From: Azospirillum lipoferum 4B
Lineage (GTDB): Bacteria > Pseudomonadota > Alphaproteobacteria > Azospirillales > Azospirillaceae
Length of the DNA stretch: 64,000 nt
Reading direction: 5' to 3'
Assembly: GCF_000283655.1 (NCBI RefSeq)
Contig: NC_016623.1
Location: forward strand, 310,001 to 374,000
The translations under genes and the position numbers were made by a program. Positions 30,143 through 38,522 of this stretch are shown here, one piece after another. Numbering within the stretch: the stretch's first letter is position 1; the number at the start of each line of letters is the position of its first letter. A model generated the notes under the pieces. That model saw only the letters and a list, made by a program, of their open reading frames with translations. It made no database searches and was not told the DNA's origin.

Positions 30143-30517
30143 ATGGATAATTTGCGGATCGAGGCAACCTCCTGCTCGCCCCTGATCGATTTCGATCCAG
30201 TGGCCGGCCTTCTGCGTATCGATGGGGAATCCTACCCGGAGAACTCCTTCGATTTCTACGCGCCGGTGTTCAGCTGGCTTGAGGAGTATTTGCAGGAACC
30301 GGCGCCGGCAGTGGTGCTGGACATCGGGCTCAGCTATCTGAACACCAGCAGCATCAAATGTATGATCGACGTGCTGGAGATGCTGGACGTCGCCCATCAG
30401 AAGGGCCGGACCGTATCGGTGCGCTGGCATTACGACAGCGACAACGACCGCGCTCTCGACATGGCGGAGGAGTTCGCGGAAGACGTCTCCCTGCCCTTCG
30501 AGATCCTCGCCCATTGA
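30143..30517 (+). CDS. siaC: SiaC-like phosphorylation-switch protein (DUF1987)
   Basis: The 124-residue product contains the family hallmarks GLLRIDGESYPENSFDFY and LDIGLSYLNTSSIKCMIDVL. Counting from the start, the Thr of LNTSS is residue 68, the same number as the Thr phosphorylated by SiaB in P. aeruginosa SiaC. Unphosphorylated SiaC binds the N-terminal helices of the diguanylate cyclase SiaD and switches it on. Here two downstream proteins carry that type of N-terminal module. Confidence 0.92.
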   Translation: MDNLRIEATSCSPLIDFDPVAGLLRIDGESYPENSFDFYAPVFSWLEEYLQEPAPAVVLDIGLSYLNTSSIKCMIDVLEMLDVAHQKGRTVSVRWHYDSDNDRALDMAEEFAEDVSLPFEILAH

Positions 30518-30555
30518 TAACGCGTCAATCAGCCGAGATGAACTGAGCGCCAGAG

Positions 30556-31491
30556 ATGTCGATGCGGTCGCAGGAACAGGAACTTCGTCAATGGATCGAG
30601 CGATTGGCCGGGGATCCGGCCAATGCCGGAAATCCACTGCTGGCGGAATTCCAGAAGCTGGCCGAACGGCATGGCAAGCTGTTGCGACAGTTCCGCAAGG
30701 TCGCAAAGATCAGCGACCGGCTGCAGACCGAGACCAAGGACATGGCGCGCCAGCAGCGCCAGTTCGTGCTGATGGTCAGCCACGAGTTCCGCACGCCGCT
30801 GGCGATCATCGACAGCGCCTCGCAATTGCTGGAGCTGGAACCGAAGCTGCCGGGCTCGGCCATGCCGCGGGTGGGAAAGATCCGCAACGCGGTGCAGCGG
30901 ATGCTTCATCTGATCGAGCGCTGCCTGACCGATGAACGGCTGGGGACCGCCGTCGCACGGCCCACCGCGTTCGACCTCGCCGCCATGCTGGGCGGTCTGG
31001 TGCGGGACATGGGGACATCGGCGGCGGGGCACCGGTTCGAACTGCATGGCTTCGACCGCCCCGTTCCCATTCCCGGCGACCGCGACCTTTTGGCCGTTGT
31101 TTTTTCCAACCTGGTGGAAAACGCTGTCAAGTACTCGCCGAACGGGGGAACGATCCGCCTCGACCTCTCCACCGGCGAGGGGCAGGTGACGGTGCGGGTG
31201 ATGGACGAGGGGATCGGCGTCAATTCAGCCGACGCGGCGCGGCTGTTCGACAAGTATTTCCGGGCGTCCAACGCCGCCGGCACCACCGGCGCCGGGTTGG
31301 GTCTCCATCTCGCCCGCTGCATCGTGGACACCCACGGCGGCGGGATCTCGGTGGCGAGCCAACCGGGTCAAGGCGCCGCCTTCACGGTCCGCCTGCCGCT
31401 CGCCTGCATCGCGCCCGCGCAGGCGGCTTCGGCCGGGGTTCCGACGGAGCCGCCCGTGCAGGAGCCGTCCATGTCGGAACCGGCGTCATGA
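30556..31491 (+). CDS. Soluble histidine kinase with SiaD-like N-terminal module
   Basis: The 311-residue kinase has no membrane segment. Residues about 5-65 (QEQELRQWIERL... to ...AKISDRLQTETKDMARQ) align without gaps to the N terminus of the next gene, a GGDEF cyclase, with about 33 of 60 identical by my count. It then has an H-box (SHEFRTPLAIIDSAS), N-box (NLVENAVKYSPNGG), G1 (DEGIGV) and G2 (TGAGLGLHLARCIVDTHGG). The C-terminal 35 residues are Pro/Glu-rich. Its stop overlaps the cyclase start (ATGA). It has no receiver domain and no adjacent response regulator. Confidence 0.92.
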   Translation: MSMRSQEQELRQWIERLAGDPANAGNPLLAEFQKLAERHGKLLRQFRKVAKISDRLQTETKDMARQQRQFVLMVSHEFRTPLAIIDSASQLLELEPKLPGSAMPRVGKIRNAVQRMLHLIERCLTDERLGTAVARPTAFDLAAMLGGLVRDMGTSAAGHRFELHGFDRPVPIPGDRDLLAVVFSNLVENAVKYSPNGGTIRLDLSTGEGQVTVRVMDEGIGVNSADAARLFDKYFRASNAAGTTGAGLGLHLARCIVDTHGGGISVASQPGQGAAFTVRLPLACIAPAQAASAGVPTEPPVQEPSMSEPAS

Positions 31492-32264
31492 GCGGTGACG
31501 TGAAATCCGGTGACGCGAGGGTCACGGGCCTGCCCAGGCGTTGGGCACTGCGGCGGGGGACGGTGGGGATGATGCTGCAGGAACAGAAGCTCCAGGACTG
31601 GCTCGCCCGCCTCGCGGAAAACGAGGATTACGCCGCCCATCCGCTGATGGCGGAATTCCGCGCCCTGGCGGACGAACACCTGAAGCTGATGCGGCAGCTG
31701 ACCAAGATCGCCAAGATCAGTGACCGCATGCAGACCGACACGCGGCAGATGGCCCAGGCGCTGCACGCCGCCTCGCAGACCGATCCGCTGACCGAGCTGC
31801 CCAACCGCCGCCACATGGTCGACCGCCTGGAGTCCGAGCTGTGCCGAATCCGCCGGAGCGGTGGCGGTGGCTTCGCCCTGATCATGCTGGACATCGACCA
31901 TTTCAAGGAGGTCAACGACGCCTTCGGCCATGCCGCGGGCGATCACGTCCTGGTGGAGGCTGCCGGGCTGTTGCGCCGGAACCTGCGTGGGCATGACCTG
32001 TGCGCCCGCTGGGGCGGCGAGGAATTCCTGATCCTTCTGCCCGACACCGATCAGATTCAGGCGGAAACGGTGGCGGAAAAGCTGCGCGGGCTGATCGCCC
32101 ATCATTCCATCGCTCATCAGGGGCACAGCATCGCCGTCACGCTCAGCCTGGGGGTCGCCGCCTACCGGCCGGGACGGACTGCGGACGACTGCATCCAGGC
32201 TGCGGACGATGCGCTCTATATCGCCAAGCGCGCCGGACGGAACAGGTGGGCTGCGGCGGCATAG
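31488..32264 (+). CDS. siaD: SiaD-like diguanylate cyclase (GGDEF)
   Basis: The product makes the second messenger c-di-GMP from two GTP. The active-site loop is GGEEF (residues 176-180). An intact inhibitory I-site RGHD (167-170) lies exactly five residues before it, so product inhibition is expected. The N-terminal helical module (LQEQKLQDWLARL...AKISDRMQTDTRQMAQ) corresponds to the SiaC-binding stalk of SiaD. The start may be the ATGA-overlapping ATG 31488 or ATG 31569, where homology to the preceding kinase begins. It is the last gene of the five-gene operon and is convergent with the AI-2E permease gene. Confidence 0.93.
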   Translation: MSGDVKSGDARVTGLPRRWALRRGTVGMMLQEQKLQDWLARLAENEDYAAHPLMAEFRALADEHLKLMRQLTKIAKISDRMQTDTRQMAQALHAASQTDPLTELPNRRHMVDRLESELCRIRRSGGGGFALIMLDIDHFKEVNDAFGHAAGDHVLVEAAGLLRRNLRGHDLCARWGGEEFLILLPDTDQIQAETVAEKLRGLIAHHSIAHQGHSIAVTLSLGVAAYRPGRTADDCIQAADDALYIAKRAGRNRWAAAA

Positions 32265-32285
32265 CCCTCGGTCTGTCGGCTTTCC

Positions 32286-34172
32286 TCAATCGGCATCGGC
32301 CTGCGGCTCGGCGACTGCCGGCGCCGTGGCGCCGATCTGCAATTCCTCCAGCTGCGCCAGGGCGCCGGCCATCCCGGTGGCGACCAGATCGGCATCGGTC
32401 TCGGCACTTGCGCGTTCCGGCACTTCGGCTTCGGGGTGAGCACTCCACAGGCAGAGCAGGATCGGCACGCGCGGCCCGAAATGCAGGCGCAGCCGGCGCA
32501 GCAACCGGCGCGAATGACCGAGCGCCGAAGGGTTGAGGGAGGACAGAACCACCGCGTCGATGCCATCGGTGCCGAGGCTGGCGATGGCCCGGGTCAACAC
32601 CTTCTCGCACGGAATCACGTCGGTGCGGACGCCTCGGCCGGTCAGCAGGTAGGCGAGCAGCCCGGCCGCCGCCTCGTCCAGGTTGTTGCGGGCGCCGATG
32701 CAGAGCACGCGCGGCGCATCCTCCGGCAGAGTGCCGGTTTCCGACAACTCGTCCAGCAGGCTCGCCATACCGTCGGCCACGGCTTGACGGCCGTCCGGGT
32801 TCAGGGTGCCGCGCTGGCGGTCCTGCTCGGCCAGCGACAGGACGGGCAGCAGCAGGCCATCCGCCATCTCGACCGGGGTGTCCTTGCCCAGCCGTTCCTC
32901 CGCGATCTCGGTCGCCTCCACGGGATCGCGGGCCAGCAGGCGTTGATACACCTTCGCCTCGTCGGGCAGGACGGGGCGGTCGCCCAGCATCACCTCCAGG
33001 AAATGCAGCTGCGGCACATGGCGGCCCAGCACCACGAGGCAGACGGTCAGCGGCGTGGCCAGCAGCAGGCCGACCGGCCCCCACAAGGTCGTCCACACCA
33101 CCGCCGCGATGATGATGGCGAGGGAGGACAGGCCGGTCGCCGTGCCGTAGAGCCAGGGCTCGACCACATTGTTGGAAAACAGCTCCACCGCCACGAACAG
33201 CGCGATGCACAACAGCGGCAGGGTCCAGCCGGTATCGACCGCGAAGGACAGCAGGATCGGAAAGGCCGAGGCGATCACCGGCCCCAGGAAGGGGATGAAG
33301 CGCAGCAGCGTCGCCATCAGCCCCCAAAGCAGCGGATTGGGCACGCCGAGCAGCCACAGGCCGATGCCGATGGGAATGCCGTAGGTGACATTGACCACCA
33401 CCTGCATCAGCAGATAGCGGCTGACGCGCTCGCCAGCATCGTTCATCGCCTCCGTGGTGCGGCTGAGGTCGCCGGACCCGACCAGCCGGATCAGGCGGTC
33501 GCGCAGATCCTCGCGCTGCAACAGCATGAAGATAGTGAAGACCAGCACCAGGCCGGCCATGGCGATGGGCGTCACCGCCGGGCCGAGGACCCGGCGCAGG
33601 AGGTCGAAGACCCCGGCATCGGACTGGTCGAGGCGGACCGGCACCGGCTCCCGGCGCGGCGGGCTGGCGGTCGTGCCGGCGGTCGTGCCGGATGGTGGCG
33701 CTGCCGGCTGTTCGCCGGCGGTCGCCTTCTCCAACTCCTGCTGCAGGTCGCGGAAGGCGTCGGTCGCCTGTTTCAGCGCGCCGCGGTCCCCGGTCGACGA
33801 GGAGGCGGTGCGCAGGGTCTGGATCTTGGTGTGGATGTTGCGCTGGTAGGTCGGCAGATTTTCCGCCAGATCGCCGAGCTGGCTGCCCACCACCGCGCCG
33901 AAGCCGATGATGGCCATGAACAGCAGGACCACCACCGCCAGCACGGACGGCACCCGGCCCAGATGCCAGCGCTCCAGCCGGCTGACGATGGGCGTCAGCA
34001 CGAAGCCGAGCAGCACCGCCAGCGCGATCGGAATCAGGATGTCCGCCGCCAGATACAGCGTCACCACGATCAGCGTGATGATCAGCAGGATCGTCTGGGT
34101 CGAGGCGGGCGGAGCGGCCTTGGTCACCGCGATGGGGCGTGCCTGCAGCCGGCGGGCGGTGTCCTCGGCCAT
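32286..34172 (-). CDS. AI-2E/PerM-family permease with extra C-terminal Rossmann-like domain
   Basis: The 628-residue protein has about eight membrane segments: a helix pair near residues 28-65, one near 80, and a cluster from about 195 to 400. It shows the family motif LWGLMATLLRFIPFLGPVIASAFPI followed by WTTLWGPVGLLLATPLTVCLVVLGRH. Residues about 400-620 are soluble. They contain PRVLCIGARNNLDEAAAGLLAYLL and GIDAVVLSSLNPSALGHSRRLLRRLR, which reads like a Rossmann or B12-binding-like fold without the DxHxxG cobalamin motif. Family members export autoinducer-2 or act as Na+/H+ antiporters; the substrate here is unknown. ATG 34172 is the natural start. Confidence 0.88.
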   Translation of the reverse strand: MAEDTARRLQARPIAVTKAAPPASTQTILLIITLIVVTLYLAADILIPIALAVLLGFVLTPIVSRLERWHLGRVPSVLAVVVLLFMAIIGFGAVVGSQLGDLAENLPTYQRNIHTKIQTLRTASSSTGDRGALKQATDAFRDLQQELEKATAGEQPAAPPSGTTAGTTASPPRREPVPVRLDQSDAGVFDLLRRVLGPAVTPIAMAGLVLVFTIFMLLQREDLRDRLIRLVGSGDLSRTTEAMNDAGERVSRYLLMQVVVNVTYGIPIGIGLWLLGVPNPLLWGLMATLLRFIPFLGPVIASAFPILLSFAVDTGWTLPLLCIALFVAVELFSNNVVEPWLYGTATGLSSLAIIIAAVVWTTLWGPVGLLLATPLTVCLVVLGRHVPQLHFLEVMLGDRPVLPDEAKVYQRLLARDPVEATEIAEERLGKDTPVEMADGLLLPVLSLAEQDRQRGTLNPDGRQAVADGMASLLDELSETGTLPEDAPRVLCIGARNNLDEAAAGLLAYLLTGRGVRTDVIPCEKVLTRAIASLGTDGIDAVVLSSLNPSALGHSRRLLRRLRLHFGPRVPILLCLWSAHPEAEVPERASAETDADLVATGMAGALAQLEELQIGATAPAVAEPQADAD

Positions 34173-34274
34173 GGTCGTCGGGCTTTCCGGAAGGGAGAAT
34201 GCCCGACAGGAACACCGGCCGTGCCGACGCGTTCCCTCGCCCGCCCAATGGCGGAGGCGGAGAGGAACCCGCCG

Positions 34275-35306
34275 TCAGGGAAGCGGCTGCTGCTGGGTGA
34301 TGCAGTGGATGCCGCCGCCGCCGCGCACGATGTCCATGGCGGCGATCTGCACCACCTCGCGGTCGGGGAAGGCCTTGCGGACGACGCGGTAGGCCTCGTC
34401 GTCGGCCGGATCCTCGAAGGCGGGCATGACGATGCCGCCATTGGCGATGTAGAGGTTGGTGTAGGACAGGGTCAGGCGCACGCCATTCATGTCGCGGCGT
34501 GCGGGCTGCTGGATCGGGATGACCTCCAGTTCGCGGCCCTTGGCGTCGCGGGCGCGCTTCAGCCGGTCGAGGTTGTCCTGGAAGATCTTGAAATTGGGGT
34601 CGCCGGGATCGTCGGTGGTGATCGCCATCACCACGCCGGGACGCACGAACAGCGCGATCTCGTCGATATGGCCGTCGGTCTCGTCGTCCTGATAGCCCTC
34701 GCCCAGCCAGATGACCGTCTCGATGCCGAGATGGTCCTTCAGGTTCCGCTCGATCTCCTCCTTCGACAGGCCGGGATTGCGGTTAGGGTTCAGAAGGCAT
34801 TGTTCCGTGGTGATCAGCGTCCCCTCCCCGTCCACATGGAACGAGCCGCCCTCCATCACCAGCGGGGCGGAAAAGCAGGGGAGCTTGAGGTGGTCGAGAA
34901 TCAAGCGGCCGACCTGCCGGTCCTTGTCGCAGCCGTCGTAATTGCCGCCCCAGGCGTTGAAGCCCCAATGGACGCCGGCCAGCCCGCCCTTGCCGTCGAC
35001 GACGAAGCTGGGACCGGTATCGCGAATCCAGGAATCGCTGATCGGCAGCGGCAGGATCTGAACGCCGGGACCGCAGGCGAGCGATGCTTCGGCCACATCC
35101 GCCGGGTCGCACACCATTGTCACCGGCTCGAACCGGGAAATGGCCTGCGCGACCTCGGCGTAGGCGTCGCATGCAGCGTCGAAAGCGCCCTCTGGCCAGG
35201 TTTCCGGCCGGCATGGCCACGCCATCCAGCAACCGCTGTGGCGCGCCCATTCGCCGGGCATGTGGAAGCCTTGACCCGTCGGCGTCGGGGCGTTCGGTGT
35301 CGTCAT
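34275..35306 (-). CDS. aguA: Agmatine deiminase
   Basis: The enzyme hydrolyses agmatine to N-carbamoylputrescine and ammonia, feeding putrescine synthesis. The 343-residue product has the guanidino-modifying fold with SDSWIRDTGPSFVVDG, GGNYDGCDKDRQV, LVMEGGSFHVDGEGTLITTEQCLLNPNRN and ETDGHIDEIA. The catalytic Cys335 lies in GGGGIHCITQQ. A GAGGG ribosome site precedes ATG 35306. N-carbamoylputrescine amidase (aguB), the usual partner, is not next to it. It fits with the potFGHI, puuA and puuB genes further along the window. Confidence 0.95.
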   Translation of the reverse strand: MTTPNAPTPTGQGFHMPGEWARHSGCWMAWPCRPETWPEGAFDAACDAYAEVAQAISRFEPVTMVCDPADVAEASLACGPGVQILPLPISDSWIRDTGPSFVVDGKGGLAGVHWGFNAWGGNYDGCDKDRQVGRLILDHLKLPCFSAPLVMEGGSFHVDGEGTLITTEQCLLNPNRNPGLSKEEIERNLKDHLGIETVIWLGEGYQDDETDGHIDEIALFVRPGVVMAITTDDPGDPNFKIFQDNLDRLKRARDAKGRELEVIPIQQPARRDMNGVRLTLSYTNLYIANGGIVMPAFEDPADDEAYRVVRKAFPDREVVQIAAMDIVRGGGGIHCITQQQPLP

Positions 35307-36338
35307 GCGTCGATCCCTCTACGCTTTTAAAAGTCCCAGCCTGCCCTTCGCAGCCGCAACACCAATGGGATGGTCGGCGAACCACGTGGGACCGGGACGT
35401 TTTTCATCCCAATCCACCCTAACCACGGGAGCGCGCGTTTGGCAATCGCATCCACCGCAGCTGGCACTTGGCCTTATGGCAGAGGAACTTCTCAAAGGAC
35501 GCGATCAAGATGTCGCGTCGGCATGCCGGGAGAGGGAGCCGGCAAGGGCGCGGTCAGCGGCCGGACGGCGGGCGCAGGGCGCGACGGGCGGTAACCGTAC
35601 GGGTGGTCGAATAAGCAGTGGAAACAGGATTGAAGAATCCGAGCCTCAACAAGGGGAACCACAGGAGCGCGCGCATGGCACAGCCTCTTTCGCTGTTGAC
35701 GATGACATCAATATAGCAAAAGAAACGGGCAATTGCCATCCGTAGCGGCACGGGTCTGCCGAGCGCGGATGGGAGAGCTTGCGGACCCATGGCTGAGCGG
35801 CTCAGCAAATTTTCCGGGTCCAGCCATTCATGAGCGGAGCTCGGAAGTCCTGCTTAGGGTTCGGACCGCCAAAGAGACTGTTCTGGGATGGAACCATTGT
35901 GATTCCCCCGCCTGAAAAGGGGCGTTGCGATGAGCCCCTGTCAATTCCGGGCGACGGTGGAGCAGTTTGGGCAGATCGAGCCACACCTTCCGCACGGCAT
36001 CCGTGGCAAACCCTGCGTCAATGCGGAGAGACCCTTTCCAAGGATTAGGAAGCGGTGCGCCACGCGAAAACCAATGCTTGTCCACCGCAGCGGTGATTAC
36101 GCGCCGCTCTTAAATCATACAAAACAAAAACACACATCAGTATGGATATAACATTGCATAGATGAAATTTATACGACTGCGAATATCAATTGACGTAGTG
36201 ATTTTTATCTATTTATCTTTGAAGAAAGAAAAACAGCTATAGGACGCCTTCCGAAACGGAAGATCATCCGATTCCAGAAGGTCGATTACCTATTGTCGTC
36301 GCTATTCCCCGATATGGATCGCAAGGGATAATATTGCC
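35307..36338. other. About 1 kb intergenic region, partly AT-rich, with mobile-element debris
   Basis: No full-length gene is evident. The first 430 bp hold short open frames only. A small minus-strand frame (ATG 35676 to 35554, 40 residues, MRALLWFPLLRLGFFNPVSTAY...) has a hydrophobic start but no family I recognise. A transposase-like fragment lies near 35930-36031. The last 230 bp (36105-36335) are sharply AT-rich compared with the rest of the window and directly precede the sulfatase gene. Confidence 0.7.
35930..36031 (+). pseudogene. N-terminal remnant of an IS5-type transposase
   Basis: The translation contains FGQIEPHLPHGIRGKPCVNAE, which resembles the start of IS5-family (IS427/IS1031-like) transposases (typically QFxxIEPHLP...RGKPRVDDRR). 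The match then ends and the frame continues into unrelated sequence, so only about 35 residues remain. No intact inverted repeats or target duplications were found. The fragment suggests a past insertion next to the sulfatase gene. Confidence 0.5.
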
Positions 36339-38399
36339 ATGACTGAAAATACCAGCCGCCCCCAGCGCAATGGTTCTCGGCCCAACATCCTTCTGATCTC
36401 CGTCGATCAATACCGCTACCCGCGCTTCTCCTATGGTCCCAATGGCGGACTGGCAGAACCGCTGAAGCGGATCCTGGGATTCCGGGGCGAGGCGGACGTG
36501 GGCGAGAACGAATATGCCCGCTACTTTCCCGGCCTGACCCGGCTGCGCAGGAACGCGGTGGCTCTGCACAACCACACCATCGCGTCCAGCGCCTGCACCC
36601 CCAGCCGTGCGGTGATGTTCACCGGCCAGTACGGCAACCGCACCGGCGTGACCCAGACCGACGGCATGTTCAAGGACGGCAACGCGCCGCAATTCCCGTG
36701 GCTGGAGGCCGACGGCCATCCCACCATGGGCCATTGGATGCAGGCCATCGGCTATTCCTCCCATTATTTCGGCAAATGGCATGTCAGCAACCCGGCCGGC
36801 CATTCGCTCCAGCGTTACGGCTTCTCCGATTGGGAGCTGTCCTATCCGGAGCCCCATGGGGCGGCCATCAACAACCTGGGCATCTACCGCGACGCCGGTT
36901 TCGCCGACAACGCCTGCCTGTTCCTGCGCCGCCGCGGACTGGCGCTGCCCTACAATTACGGGGTTTCCGCCGACGAGGCGCGGCCCGGCCCCAACACCCC
37001 CGCCACCGACGCCGCCCAGCGCCCGTGGTTCGCGGTGGTGTCCTTCACCAATCCCCACGACATCGCCACATATCCCACGGTGGTTTCCCAGGCCCTGCCG
37101 CCGACCGATGGAAGCGCGGCAAAGACCCAACCGGTGTTCGGCCCGCTCGACGTGCCTCTCCAGGGTCAGTCGTCGCTCCCGCCGACCGAGGGCACCATGT
37201 CGATGCCGCTCAACTCGCAGGGCTTCCCGCAGGATTGCGCTGGCAAGATCCCCACCTGGAACGAGGATCTGTCGACCAAGCCGTCCTGCCAGTTCGACGC
37301 CGCCTACAAGATCGGACTGGCCCTGTCCGCCAAGGCGAGCCACGGCGCCGTCAGCGCCGCCGGCAACGTGGCCGGGACCGCCGACTGGGAAGCCGCGGTG
37401 GCGTTGGCCCTGAAATTCACCATTCCGTTCCAGCTTTCCGAGGATCCTGAGGGGTACAGCATCCAGCTCCTGCAATTCTACGCCTGGCTGCATTCCCAGG
37501 TCGATCCCCAGATCAACCGCGTGCTCCAGGCCCTGGAGGATTCCGGGCAGGCCGAAAACACCATCGTCATCTTCGTGGCCGACCACGGCGAGTTGGGAGC
37601 GGCCCACAACATGATGCTGGAGAAGTGGCACGTCGCCTATGAGGAGGCCGTGCATGTGCCGATGGTGGTCCGGTTCCCGACCTCGATGGGCGGCGACGGG
37701 AACACGCTGAGGCATGTGGATACCGTGACCAGCCATGCCGACCTCGTGCCCACCGTGCTGGGCCTGACCGGCGTCGGCCAGGAGTCCCTGGACGAGGCGG
37801 CGGCCAAGCTGGCCGAACGCCACACCATGGCACCGTTTCCCGGCGTCGATCTGACCCCGGTGCTGAAGACCCCCGACACGCCGGTGACCTACCCCGACGG
37901 CCAGCCGCGCGAAGGCGTGCTGTTCATGACCGACGACGAGGTGACCCAGCCCGCCGAGGGAGGCCGGCTTACCCAGCCGGACTACTACGGCGCGTACGAG
38001 GTATACTGCCAGACAGTCGAGGCCGTGCGCACCGGCGGATTCAGCGTCAAGAGCGTGCCTGAACTGTCCCCCGGCCCGGTGCGCCAGCCCAACCACATCC
38101 GGTGCGTGCGCACCGATAACGCCAAGCTGGCCCGCTACTTCGACCCGGCGAACCCGCTCCTGCTGGAATGGGAGATGTACGATCTGACCCGGGATCCAAA
38201 CGAAGAGACCAATCTCGTGCAGGTGAAGGGACGGGCCCCCACGGCGCGCACGGACCTGGAGACTCTGCCCGGCTGGTACGACGTCGCGACGGTCCAGGCC
38301 GAAGCCGACCGCCTCGCCGCCTTGCTGGCGGATGTGGAGAAGCGTGCGGGGCTGGACGTGCAGCCTTCCGTTCCGGTGGAAGAGACGGTGCCGGCATAA
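36339..38399 (+). CDS. Sulfatase (formylglycine type)
   Basis: The 686-residue protein belongs to the alkaline-phosphatase/sulfatase superfamily. The signature SSACTPSRAVMFTGQYG places Cys86 as the residue converted to formylglycine. Metal ligands are suggested by LLISVDQYR at the N terminus and VADHGELGAAHNMMLEKWHVAYEE near residue 410. HNHTI and GYSSHYFGKWHVS complete the active site. It has no signal peptide, so it is probably cytoplasmic, and the substrate could be a choline-sulfate-like or aryl sulfate ester. No sulfatase-maturating enzyme is encoded alongside. It sits alone beside an AT-rich segment and a transposase remnant, which suggests acquisition by transfer. Confidence 0.9.
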   Translation: MTENTSRPQRNGSRPNILLISVDQYRYPRFSYGPNGGLAEPLKRILGFRGEADVGENEYARYFPGLTRLRRNAVALHNHTIASSACTPSRAVMFTGQYGNRTGVTQTDGMFKDGNAPQFPWLEADGHPTMGHWMQAIGYSSHYFGKWHVSNPAGHSLQRYGFSDWELSYPEPHGAAINNLGIYRDAGFADNACLFLRRRGLALPYNYGVSADEARPGPNTPATDAAQRPWFAVVSFTNPHDIATYPTVVSQALPPTDGSAAKTQPVFGPLDVPLQGQSSLPPTEGTMSMPLNSQGFPQDCAGKIPTWNEDLSTKPSCQFDAAYKIGLALSAKASHGAVSAAGNVAGTADWEAAVALALKFTIPFQLSEDPEGYSIQLLQFYAWLHSQVDPQINRVLQALEDSGQAENTIVIFVADHGELGAAHNMMLEKWHVAYEEAVHVPMVVRFPTSMGGDGNTLRHVDTVTSHADLVPTVLGLTGVGQESLDEAAAKLAERHTMAPFPGVDLTPVLKTPDTPVTYPDGQPREGVLFMTDDEVTQPAEGGRLTQPDYYGAYEVYCQTVEAVRTGGFSVKSVPELSPGPVRQPNHIRCVRTDNAKLARYFDPANPLLLEWEMYDLTRDPNEETNLVQVKGRAPTARTDLETLPGWYDVATVQAEADRLAALLADVEKRAGLDVQPSVPVEETVPA

Positions 38400-38472
38400 G
38401 GTGAAGGCGGGGGCTTTGGAAACGAGGGTCCCCGCCCCTTACCGTACTAAGAAAACAAAAGGCTGGAACCCG

Positions 38473-38496
38473 TCCGGTGCGTCAATACGCACCGGA
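38473..38496. terminator. Perfect 10-bp hairpin between sulfatase and potI
   Basis: TCCGGTGCGT-caat-ACGCACCGGA is a perfect inverted repeat in the gap between the convergent sulfatase and potI genes. On the minus strand a T-rich stretch follows after a short interval, so it may stop transcription from the pot operon. It could serve both directions. Confidence 0.5.
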
Positions 38497-38522
38497 GGGA
38501 CTCCAAACGCACAGCTCTGCGC

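Noticed and set aside
35554..35676. 40-codon minus-strand frame with a hydrophobic start
   Set aside because: Could be a small membrane peptide, but no ribosome site of quality and no recognisable homologue; left as a comment in the intergenic entry.
35760..35850. Possible tRNA-like or attachment-site sequence near an inverted GAGCGGCTC
   Set aside because: No acceptor stem, anticodon loop or T-arm could be assembled, and no integrase gene is nearby.
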